A stretch of 64,000 nt of DNA from JAFGHJ01 sp964534175 (GTDB lineage: Bacteria > Hydrothermota > UBA3072), in contig CAZHNS010000003.1 of assembly GCA_964534175.1 (NCBI GenBank), forward strand, positions 72,659-136,658, written 5' to 3'. Position 1 is the first letter of the stretch. The number at the start of each line of letters is the position of its first letter. A program made the position numbers and the translations under genes. Of this stretch, positions 8,315 to 15,638 are shown piece by piece. The notes under the pieces were generated by a model that did not search any database, was not told the DNA's origin, and saw only the letters and a list, made by a program, of their open reading frames with translations.

Positions 8315-10861
8315 CTAATTTGATATTTGCCTTAAAACAAATTCTCCCGTGAGTCTTATATCTTTTGATGAGCTTCCTATTAAAACTTTAAATTTACCTT
8401 TTTCGGCAATCCAGTCTTTGCTTGCGATATCATAAAAAGAAAGAGCACTTTTATCCAATTCGAAACTGATTTTCTTCTTCTCGCCGTGTTTTAAAAAGAC
8501 CTTCTTAAATCCTTTTAGTTCTTTAACCGGGCGTTCCACACTCGCTTTTATATCCTGGACGTATAGCTGGACTATTTCTGCGCCTGCACGCTCACCCGTA
8601 TTTTCTATCGTCAAGTTTATTTTAACCGTCTCGTTTTCTTTTATATTCTTTTTATCTATTTTTAGATCGCTGTATTTAAAAGACGTATATGAAAGCCCAT
8701 AGCCGAAAGGGAATAAAGGTTCGACTTTTTCTTTGTCAAAGTGGCGATAGCCTACAAAAATGCCTTCTTCGTAATGAACTTCCCCCTCTTTTTCCGGGTA
8801 ATTACCGTAGGCTGGTGAATCTTCCCATTTTTTTATGAAAGTTGTTGGTAGTTTTCCCGATGGATTTACGTCTCCTAGTATTATATCCGCCAGAGCATTT
8901 CCGCCTTCCTGCCCCGGATACCACGCGGCTATTAATGCGGGAACCTCATCTAACCACTCGTTCATAAGAACCGCAGCTCCACCGTTTACGACCACTATAA
9001 CGTTCTTATTAACTGAAGCGATATTTTTAATAAGTTTTACCTGTTCTGTTGGCAATGTCAATTCCTTTCTGTCTCCTCCTTCATGTTCTCTTACACCCAC
9101 ACAGACAATTGCTGCGTCAGCGCTTTTAGCCGCGGTTATTGCGGCATTAATCGCGGCCTCTTCTTTGTCCAGTTTTTTCTCTTCTAACTTCGTCCATCCA
9201 AGTACAACAGACGCACCGCCTATATTTTCAAAGTACTCAACTTTTATATCGTAAGATTCGCCTTTTTTAAGTTCAACAGTATCTATTTTTGTGACTACAC
9301 CATGCGGACCCCAGTTATCCACAATTTTTTTTCCATTTAGGTATAAATAACTTCCATCGTCGCTACTGGTCCCAATTATGTATTTACCGCTTGAAGGAGT
9401 AAGTAATTTTCCAGTCCATATTATGGAAAATTCATCTTTGTTAAGTTTTTCATCGGGTGAATCCAGATGGAAAATAAAATTGATCTGTTTATCAATTCTA
9501 CTAAGAACCGGTTTTCCTTCGAATGTTGGATTGTTATAATATTTGCCCAGTAAGCCCACTTCTCCAGATTTTCCTTTTGGAGGTCTAAGGTACGAAGATT
9601 CTATAGGTCTTATCAATTTTTCTTTAAATAGTCCTCTTTCATATATTACCTCAATATCTTTGCCGAGTTTGTTTTTGAGACCGTCTAAAATGCTTACAGA
9701 ATAAAAAGGATCAACATTTGAACTGCCTCCGCCTCCGATTATTGCTTCTTTAGCATTGGGACCGATAACAGCTATCTTGCTTATTTTTTCTTTGCTCAAA
9801 GGCAGCAGATTTTTTTCGTTCTTAAGCAGTACTGTTCCTTCCTCTGCAACTTTTAAAGCTAATTTTTGATGCTCTGGTGTATTTATTGCTCCTTTGTCGA
9901 GTTTTTTATCAAAAATACCGGTTACGAACATTGTTCTCAGCATTCTTCTAATTTTATCGTTTATTTCTTTTTCTCTTATTAGTTCTCCTTGTACTGCTTG
10001 AAGTACTGCTTTTTTCTGCAGGTATCCCGCGGTTGGCATTTCGATATCCAGTCCGGCATAAAGAGTCGGAATTACGCTGTGGACAGCGCCCCAATCCGAC
10101 ATTATAAAACCTTTAAAGTTCCATTTGCCTTTTAAAATATCCTTCAGTAAATAAGTGTTTGCACAGCAATAATGTCCGTTTACTCTATTGTAAGCAGCCA
10201 TCACAGACAAACAGCCTCCTTCGGTTACTGCGGCTTTAAAGGCTGGCAGGTATATTTCATGAAGGGTTCTTTCGTCTACTTTAACATCGACCCTGAATCT
10301 ATTGTATTCCTGATTGTTGCAGGCATAATGTTTCGCGGTTGCTACGACATTTTCGCTCTGGACTCCTTTAACAAATGAGACTGTCATTCTGGAAGCGAGG
10401 TATGGGTCTTCGCCGTAACTCTCAAAATTTCTGCCGCCGTGCGGGACGCGGTGAATACAAATACAGGGACCCAGAAGCACATTTCTGTCCCTTGCTTTTG
10501 TTTCTTTACCGATAGCTTTTCCTACTTCATAAATTAAATCTGTATTCCAGGTAGATGCCATCGATATGCTTGCCGGAAAAGCTGTCGCTTTCTCCCAGCG
10601 AACTCCGACAGGACCGTCTGTCATATTCATAGGAGGAATTCCGAGTCTCTCATTTGCCGGAGAATTAAATCCTTCTCCCTCTAACATTTCAACCTTTTCT
10701 TCCAATGTCATCCTGCCTAAAAGGTCTTCTACTCTTTTCTCTATTGGTTGGCTCTGGTCTTTATAAATCGGACTTCCATAAAGATTGCTATTGATAAAAG
10801 TTGTTATAAGTGTGAGTACTAATAATGAAATTTTTTTTAAAAAAGAAATTCTTGCTTTCAT
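8315..10861 (-). CDS. Secreted glycoside hydrolase family 3 beta-glucosidase with PA14 insert
   Basis: An 848-residue exported enzyme. The first 29 residues form a signal peptide (KKISLLVLTLITTF, ending near NLYG). The GH3 TIM-barrel domain has GRNFESYGEDP, KHYACN (about 177) and IMSDWGAV, where Asp256 is the expected nucleophile. The GH3 C-terminal alpha/beta domain is interrupted by a PA14 carbohydrate-binding insert (about 425-560, GLLGKYYN...SDDGSYLYLNGK). A fibronectin-III-like domain closes the protein. It should release glucose or related sugars from beta-linked oligosaccharides in the periplasm or outside. GGGAGGT-type ribosome site at the ATG; it is 42 nt downstream of the alcohol dehydrogenase gene. 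The exact substrate is not readable. Confidence 0.94.
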   Translation of the reverse strand: MKARISFLKKISLLVLTLITTFINSNLYGSPIYKDQSQPIEKRVEDLLGRMTLEEKVEMLEGEGFNSPANERLGIPPMNMTDGPVGVRWEKATAFPASISMASTWNTDLIYEVGKAIGKETKARDRNVLLGPCICIHRVPHGGRNFESYGEDPYLASRMTVSFVKGVQSENVVATAKHYACNNQEYNRFRVDVKVDERTLHEIYLPAFKAAVTEGGCLSVMAAYNRVNGHYCCANTYLLKDILKGKWNFKGFIMSDWGAVHSVIPTLYAGLDIEMPTAGYLQKKAVLQAVQGELIREKEINDKIRRMLRTMFVTGIFDKKLDKGAINTPEHQKLALKVAEEGTVLLKNEKNLLPLSKEKISKIAVIGPNAKEAIIGGGGSSNVDPFYSVSILDGLKNKLGKDIEVIYERGLFKEKLIRPIESSYLRPPKGKSGEVGLLGKYYNNPTFEGKPVLSRIDKQINFIFHLDSPDEKLNKDEFSIIWTGKLLTPSSGKYIIGTSSDDGSYLYLNGKKIVDNWGPHGVVTKIDTVELKKGESYDIKVEYFENIGGASVVLGWTKLEEKKLDKEEAAINAAITAAKSADAAIVCVGVREHEGGDRKELTLPTEQVKLIKNIASVNKNVIVVVNGGAAVLMNEWLDEVPALIAAWYPGQEGGNALADIILGDVNPSGKLPTTFIKKWEDSPAYGNYPEKEGEVHYEEGIFVGYRHFDKEKVEPLFPFGYGLSYTSFKYSDLKIDKKNIKENETVKINLTIENTGERAGAEIVQLYVQDIKASVERPVKELKGFKKVFLKHGEKKKISFELDKSALSFYDIASKDWIAEKGKFKVLIGSSSKDIRLTGEFVLRQISN

Positions 10862-10903
10862 TCTACCTCCCTGATTATATTTTTTGTTCAGGAAAATTTG
10901 ATT

Positions 10904-12067
10904 TTAAAATGCGTCTTTTATAATTCCTCTTAATTCTTCATCGGTTAAAACTATTGGGTTACCCTGCATACTGTTTGATATTTTTGCTTTGCCTATCAAT
11001 TCTTCGATTTGTTCTTCTTTTAAATCGACTTCTGAAAGATGAGGCATATTTAGTTTTTCGTAGAGTTCATCTGTCCATTGGATTAAGTCTTTCGGTTTTG
11101 CTTTTTCGTTTTTTGTTACTATTCTTGCGATTTTTTCATATTTTTTGAATACTACAGATGAAGGTTTACGTTCCTCGAGGGCTTTGATATTTGCTTTTAT
11201 AACATAGGGCAGAAGGATGCCGCAAACTACGCCATGGGGAGCGCCTATCATACCTCCCATTGGTCCTGCGAATCCGTGGACTGCTCCGAGTTTCGCGTTC
11301 GCGAGGGCTATTCCGCCAAAGAGACTTCCTATGCACATATCTTCCCTTGCTTTTGCTTCGGTAGGATTGTTAAATGCTTTTAGAAGGGAGCGGCTTATTC
11401 TTTTTATTCCTTCCTTGCAGATTGCGTCTGTTAACATATTCGCTTTTATTGAAACATAGGGTTCTATTACCTGCGTGAAAGCGTCGAGTCCGGTACTTGC
11501 CGTTACCTCTTTCGGCATCGAATAGGTTAGTACTGGATCGAGTATAGCAATATCCGGGAGCATAAAAGGACTCCTGAGACTAACCTTTACGGAGTGTTCA
11601 TTTGATTTTATTACTGCGTTTTTAGTCACTTCCGTTCCTGTTCCCGCGGTTGTCGGTACCGCTATAAACGGAATAGTAGGGTTCTTTATGGGTTTGCCTC
11701 TGCCTATTACCTCTAGATAATCAAAGAGATCTCCTCCGTTTGTTACGAGAGCGGATACCGCTTTACCCGTATCTATGGCACTCCCTCCTCCTATTCCAAT
11801 TATTACGTCGGTTTTACTTCGACTGGCTAGTTTTAGACATTCGGTAACAACATTGGTTGTGGGTTCACCGTTTACGGAGAACGTTTCGAATTTTATTTTT
11901 TTCTTTGTGAAATCGTCGAGTAAAAATTTACACCTGTTTTGATTTTTACCTGTGACGATGAGAGGCTTTTCCCCGAGATTTAAAGCATTATCCGGGATTT
12001 TTTCTGCGGATCCGTCCCCAAAAATTATCCATTTCGCGGTTGCGAATTCAAAGCGAGTTGCGTTCAC
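10904..12067 (-). CDS. Iron-containing alcohol dehydrogenase
   Basis: A 387-residue group III (Fe-dependent) alcohol dehydrogenase. The N-terminal NAD(P)-binding half has VIGIGGGSAIDTGKAVS and the family signature PTTAGTGTEVT; the C-terminal metal-binding half has GAVHGFAGPMGG and GAPHGVVCGILLPYV with the metal histidines. It would reduce an aldehyde or ketone, or oxidise an alcohol, in the cytoplasm. The start is GTG 12067, overlapping the ABM gene by 4 nt (GTGA), so the two are translationally coupled. The family includes lactaldehyde reductase, 1,3-propanediol dehydrogenase and maleylacetate reductase; the substrate cannot be assigned. Confidence 0.93.
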   Translation of the reverse strand: MNATRFEFATAKWIIFGDGSAEKIPDNALNLGEKPLIVTGKNQNRCKFLLDDFTKKKIKFETFSVNGEPTTNVVTECLKLASRSKTDVIIGIGGGSAIDTGKAVSALVTNGGDLFDYLEVIGRGKPIKNPTIPFIAVPTTAGTGTEVTKNAVIKSNEHSVKVSLRSPFMLPDIAILDPVLTYSMPKEVTASTGLDAFTQVIEPYVSIKANMLTDAICKEGIKRISRSLLKAFNNPTEAKAREDMCIGSLFGGIALANAKLGAVHGFAGPMGGMIGAPHGVVCGILLPYVIKANIKALEERKPSSVVFKKYEKIARIVTKNEKAKPKDLIQWTDELYEKLNMPHLSEVDLKEEQIEELIGKAKISNSMQGNPIVLTDEELRGIIKDAF

Positions 12068-12369
12068 CAGTCTGAATCTTCCGGAAATAAGTTTGAGAAT
12101 TTAACACTGAATCTGGGTTCTGCCATCATGTCGGCAACCGAGTCTCTCCACTTTTTATAGTGGTCTGTTTCTTTATGTTTGGCTGGGTCGTCCGGGGTTT
12201 TATAAACTTCATTGAGAACGAATTTACTTTTATCATCATTTTGCTGAAGCACGTCGAATTGTGCTATTCCCGGTTCTTGTATGCTGTTTTGGGCATTCTC
12301 GATTGATATTTTTTTGAATTCTTCGATTTTATCTTCTTTTACATGAACATGTACATGTACCACAAGCAT
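12064..12369 (-). CDS. Antibiotic biosynthesis monooxygenase (ABM) domain protein
   Basis: A 101-residue single-domain protein of the ABM/dimeric alpha-beta barrel fold: HVHVHVKEDKIEEFKKIS, then ENAQNSIQEPGIAQFDVLQQ and KFVLNEVYKTPDDPAKHKET, the usual pattern of these small quinol-monooxygenase or LsrG-like proteins. It starts at ATG 12369 behind GGGAGG and follows a sigma-70-type promoter at 12407-12434. It is the first gene of a three-gene set with the alcohol dehydrogenase and the GH3 enzyme. A role in handling a reactive carbonyl or quinone beside the dehydrogenase is plausible but unproven. Confidence 0.85.
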   Translation of the reverse strand: MLVVHVHVHVKEDKIEEFKKISIENAQNSIQEPGIAQFDVLQQNDDKSKFVLNEVYKTPDDPAKHKETDHYKKWRDSVADMMAEPRFSVKFSNLFPEDSDW

Positions 12370-12406
12370 AAATCCCTCCCTTATTTTTAAACAAAGGTAG
12401 TTTTAT

Positions 12407-12434
12407 ATAATATTGAAGTTCATTGTATAGTCAA
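12407..12434 (-). promoter_or_regulatory. Sigma-70-type promoter for ABM-alcohol dehydrogenase-GH3
   Basis: On the minus strand TTGACT (12434-12429) is separated by 16 nt from TATTAT (12412-12407), 38 nt before the ABM start codon. Hexamers and spacing fit a housekeeping promoter. Confidence 0.6.
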
Positions 12435-12510
12435 GGTCTGGGAGGTTTGGAGTTTCTTACTTTTTTAAATCGTAATTTCTTGAAAAATAGAAATTATGAT
12501 AGTTCCCTCA

Positions 12511-12868
12511 CCCAATTTCCCGTTCAGGGTACCGTTCTTAAAAATCGTAGTCAATTTCCCCGACGGTCTTATTCGTAAGGAGTACTGTTCGAGAAAACCA
12601 GAGTCAATTCTCCCGGCGAGAGAATTGCTCTTTATCTCTCGCTCTCACTCTTTTCGATTTCTTCAAAATCGAAAAACCGTGCCCGTTCGAGCTCCGAGGT
12701 ATTTTCCTGAACAGTACTCCTTACTCATTTTGAAGTTTAAGTCCATGCCCGCTCAGTCTGCGAGACATTTTTTATGAAAGGCATACCTGGACTTTTAAGA
12801 TTTGAAGAAAACAAAAAGAAAAACCATGCCCGCTCGGTCTCCGAGGCATTTTTCCTGAACGGTACCCT
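12511..12868. repeat. Structured non-coding element, copy 1 (nested inverted repeats)
   Basis: This intergenic block is built of nested hairpins and matches a second copy at 45699-46010. Outer arms GGGTACCGTTC (12527-12537) and GAACGGTACCC (12857-12867) are perfect complements. An inner 16-bp pair, GTAAGGAGTACTGTTC (12575-12590) with 12709-12724, is perfect. It encloses a hairpin CAATTCTC/GAGAATTG (12605-12627, 7-nt loop) and a 10-bp hairpin TTTTCGATTT/AAATCGAAAA (12651-12675). A sub-repeat near ATGCCCGCTCGGTCTCCGAG followed by a T-run occurs three times (about 12677, 12743 and 12824), itself able to pair CTCGG with CCGAG. No convincing protein is encoded; a 93-codon open frame over it looks incidental. 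It may be an RNA or a mobile non-coding repeat. Confidence 0.85.
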
Positions 12869-12947
12869 TCACTTTTTTTTATTTATGCTGAAATATATGT
12901 TATATCTTATTTAATAAAAAAAGCATGAAACTCCAATTGGGAGGGGG

Positions 12948-14129
12948 TTAGTCTATTAGATGTTCTTCTTCGACTTTTGAAAATAAAGCGCAGATTATGG
13001 TAAGAGTCCCTAATATAATAAAAGAATAGTTTAAAGACCACTCTACCATTAATCCGACAAGGGGATATATTACTGCACACACGAGACTTCTTACCATCGA
13101 TATAGTAGAAATGACCGTTGCTCTGTTGTGCGATTCTATATATTTATTCATATAGCTTTGGAATAGTACCATTCTAGAAAGCCCAAATCCTGCTGTAAGA
13201 CATATAATTACTATTGCCAGAGGTATATTGTTATTTATACCGAGCAGTATAAAACAGATACCCGGAAAAAGAGCACTGAAAAACAAATAACGTTTTTTTG
13301 AACCGAACAATTTTTCCAATTTATCAAAACCGTTCATTATGGGTATCTGAGAACCCGACATAAGAGAGCTAACCAGACCAAAATATATTATAGGGACGCC
13401 AAGCTCACCTAATAGTGGCTGGTACATCCATATTATAAAGAAGACCAGAGCACTTATTGAGACTAAATCGAAAGTGAGTATTTTGAGGATCTTATGACCT
13501 TTGAAATATCTGATTCCGCTTTTCAGAGTGTCTATATATTTCCCTTTTTCCTCTTTTTCGCTTTTTATGTGTGGTTCTTTAAAAGTTAAAGCTACCAGGA
13601 AAGCACTGAAGAAAGGAAAGAATACAAACATCATCGCATATCTTAATCCAATTTTGGATGCTATAAGACTTCCTATCGGAGCTGCAATCATGATAGCGGA
13701 CATTTCAAAACTTCTCAATCTTCCGATAATCTTTTTCGAATTAGATTCAAGGTCGATTTCTTTTAGGGTATCGTAGAGCATAGCTTCATCACTGCCTGAG
13801 AGTAGAGAAAATCCCAGTGCCCAGAAAAATTCTCCCACAAAGAAGATGTAAAAATTAGGGACTGAAGAATACACAAGAGTCGCTATCGATGAAGATATTG
13901 CGGCTAGAACCAGAGAGGTTTTTCTTCCGAAACGATCTGCGATTGCTCCTGTAGGAATTTCCAGTAGTAATACGACGATAACGTAGAATGATTGCAGAAT
14001 CATTATCTGTGTGTAGCTCACTTTACCCCAATCAAGATAGAAGGGTACGAGTACACCCGAGATAAACATCAGCATATATAAAAACTTATATGTATAAATT
14101 TTCCAGATATTTGCTCTATAGGTTTGCAT
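12948..14129 (-). CDS. Major facilitator superfamily transporter
   Basis: A 393-residue protein with about 12 predicted membrane helices. The loop between helices 2 and 3 reads GAIADRFGRKTSL, the MFS motif A (G-x3-D-R-x-G-R-K). It is of drug/sugar-exporter type, with a charged central loop (KEPHIKSEKEEKGKYID) between the two six-helix halves. It is monocistronic, flanked upstream by GrpB in the same orientation at 68 nt and downstream by the structured element. No substrate can be inferred from the sequence or neighbours. Confidence 0.88.
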   Translation of the reverse strand: MQTYRANIWKIYTYKFLYMLMFISGVLVPFYLDWGKVSYTQIMILQSFYVIVVLLLEIPTGAIADRFGRKTSLVLAAISSSIATLVYSSVPNFYIFFVGEFFWALGFSLLSGSDEAMLYDTLKEIDLESNSKKIIGRLRSFEMSAIMIAAPIGSLIASKIGLRYAMMFVFFPFFSAFLVALTFKEPHIKSEKEEKGKYIDTLKSGIRYFKGHKILKILTFDLVSISALVFFIIWMYQPLLGELGVPIIYFGLVSSLMSGSQIPIMNGFDKLEKLFGSKKRYLFFSALFPGICFILLGINNNIPLAIVIICLTAGFGLSRMVLFQSYMNKYIESHNRATVISTISMVRSLVCAVIYPLVGLMVEWSLNYSFIILGTLTIICALFSKVEEEHLID

Positions 14130-14197
14130 AGGGCTTATATTATATGATTGGAGAGAACAAAGGCAAGGTGTTAGGTATTAAGTCTTAGGTTTTAGAT

Positions 14198-14713
14198 TTA
14201 GTTGCCTAATTTTTTATCGATTCTCTTTATAAAACTCTCTTTCCCTTCCTGGTACTTGTCGATATCGTAACGATATTTTTTTGCCAATTTTTCTTTAAGG
14301 CGTGAATATTCTCCGGCGATCTTCGGATGTGAAATTAAATAATCTCTAAAATCGATATGCCTTTTGATTTGTGGACTTCGGCTTTGAAATATATGTACGT
14401 GGTGCGTTCGGTTATTTCCTCCTTTTTGGAAAAATCGTCTTTTCGGTATACCATATTCACCTAACGCAACATATCCTAATTTTTCCATTTGTTTATTGTA
14501 GCTATCAACTTTGTTTATATCTTTAACTTCTACAATAATATCTATTACAGGTTTAGCTTTAACCAGCGGAATAGCAGTGCTTCCTATATGATGTATACTT
14601 ATAAATATTTCTTTAAATATCTTTTCTATTTTCTTTGATTCTTCATTAAACTTTTGTTTCCAGGTTGGATTGTGGGGAACGACTTTAACGATTCTTTTAT
14701 TTTCCGGTGGCAT
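14198..14713 (-). CDS. GrpB family (nucleotidyltransferase-fold) protein
   Basis: A 171-residue protein of the GrpB/UPF0157 family. Its signature is HHIGSTAIPLVKAKPVIDIIVEV (nucleotidyltransferase-fold GS and D-x-D-like positions), followed by RTHHVHIFQSRSPQIKRHIDFRDYL. The fold is that of minimal nucleotidyltransferases; in other genomes it is sometimes fused to dephospho-CoA kinase, but the reaction is not established. Standard length, and no operon partner is evident other than the downstream MFS gene. Confidence 0.9.
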   Translation of the reverse strand: MPPENKRIVKVVPHNPTWKQKFNEESKKIEKIFKEIFISIHHIGSTAIPLVKAKPVIDIIVEVKDINKVDSYNKQMEKLGYVALGEYGIPKRRFFQKGGNNRTHHVHIFQSRSPQIKRHIDFRDYLISHPKIAGEYSRLKEKLAKKYRYDIDKYQEGKESFIKRIDKKLGN

Positions 14714-14762
14714 AGTAGATTATAAATATTATAAATTTGTTGTCAATTACTTATTTGATTGG

Positions 14763-14854
14763 TGCGTAGAAGCGTTAGTGCGTGAGCCTCTCCTTCCATC
14801 CAAGTATTTGGAATTTTAACTCTCTAACACTCTAACGCTCTAACCCTCTAACGA
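14763..14854. repeat. Octamer-phased intergenic repeat (CTCTAACN type)
   Basis: On the right side the octamer CTCTAACN is repeated four times in register (14818-14853: CTCTAACA, CTCTAACG, CTCTAACC, CTCTAACG). A left arm with GCGTTAGTGCGTGAG lies about 50 nt before it, so the two sides can partly pair. It sits between GrpB and a membrane protein gene. It is one of several 8-nt-phased repeats in the window. Confidence 0.6.
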
Positions 14855-14876
14855 TTTTGTGTCTTCGTGGCTAAAA

Positions 14877-15392
14877 TTATTTTTCTTTATTAAACATTTT
14901 CTCCGCGGGGCAGTTGATTTCTCTTTGCTTACAATATTTACACGCTAGAGAGCCACGAACGAGTTCGTTGCCTTTAGAAACGAGTAAAAAAAGTAAAATT
15001 ACGAATAATAATAATAACCAATTAAAATCCATAATCAATCTTACTATCCCTATTATCACGGGTATTATAGCGACAAGCATATCGGGTATAAGGTCTTTCC
15101 AGGTTATATTGTCGGACCAAGCGAATTTTTTTATGTCCCCCTTTTTGAAGAACAAGGAACATAATTTACCTTTTCCGAAAGCACATCTTTTGCCATAGTA
15201 ATAGCAATTAATACAGCTTTTTCGAAGAAGACGGACTTCCAAAAAGACAATATACGCAAGATAGATTAGCAGCCAGATTATTCCGAGCGGTTTGATTATT
15301 ATTATACCAATTGTGTAGATGGATAATTGTAAGAGGTTCGAAATGATTATAATCCAGTAAGGATAATTTTCAAAACATTCAAATTCTTTCAT
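14877..15392 (-). CDS. Cysteine-rich membrane protein of unknown function
   Basis: A 171-residue protein, not recognised as a named family. Two N-terminal hydrophobic helices (WIIIISNLLQLSIYTIGIIII and an IWLLIYLAYIVFLEV segment) are followed by a cysteine cluster CINCYYYGKRCAFGKGKLC. A second helix pair comes next (LIPDMLVAIIPVIIGIV, LLLLFVILLFLLV). The C-terminus has CKYCKQREINCPAEK. The paired cysteine clusters facing the same side suggest metal or Fe-S binding at the membrane surface, but that is inference. It is monocistronic; no partner gene gives a clue. Confidence 0.75.
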   Translation of the reverse strand: MKEFECFENYPYWIIIISNLLQLSIYTIGIIIIKPLGIIWLLIYLAYIVFLEVRLLRKSCINCYYYGKRCAFGKGKLCSLFFKKGDIKKFAWSDNITWKDLIPDMLVAIIPVIIGIVRLIMDFNWLLLLFVILLFLLVSKGNELVRGSLACKYCKQREINCPAEKMFNKEK

Positions 15393-15498
15393 ATATAAAT
15401 TATAAAAATTATTGATTTAATGTCAATTGTTTTTTTAATATTCCTTGAAACAAATAACAGACTCTCACGTCTAACTAATAAATAAACGGAGGTTAAAA

Positions 15499-15567
15499 AT
15501 GAAATTAACAAATAAAAGATTCGGAAAATTCAGAGAAGAGTATCAAATAGCAGACGAGTTAAAGTAG
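15499..15567 (+). CDS. Possible 22-residue peptide gene
   Basis: An ATG at 15499 preceded by GGAGG (15489-15493, 5-nt spacing) opens a 22-codon frame, MKLTNKRFGKFREEYQIADE plus LK. It is followed 24 nt later by a strong intrinsic terminator. Ribosome site, short frame and terminator together make a credible mini-gene, but there is no homology evidence. The peptide is basic and not hydrophobic. It could also be a leader or chance frame. Confidence 0.4.
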   Translation: MKLTNKRFGKFREEYQIADELK

Positions 15568-15590
15568 AAAACGAAAAATTGAGGAGAATA

Positions 15591-15618
15591 AAAAAGGCGG
15601 GTTCTTCCCCGCCTTTTT
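15591..15618. terminator. Bidirectional intrinsic terminator
   Basis: Perfect 11-bp stem AAAAAGGCGGG (15591-15601) / CCCGCCTTTTT (15608-15618), loop TTCTTC, with T-runs on both strands. It ends the 22-codon frame on the plus strand and the large secreted-repeat gene on the minus strand. Confidence 0.9.
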
Positions 15619-15638
15619 TGTTTTGATTATGTCTGTAT

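Noticed and set aside
12496..12777. 93-codon open frame over the structured element
   Set aside because: It reads through hairpin arms, has no ribosome site and no recognisable protein features; copy 2 does not keep the frame.
14763..14854. CRISPR-like short repeats
   Set aside because: Units are 8 nt with no spacers and no cas genes nearby.
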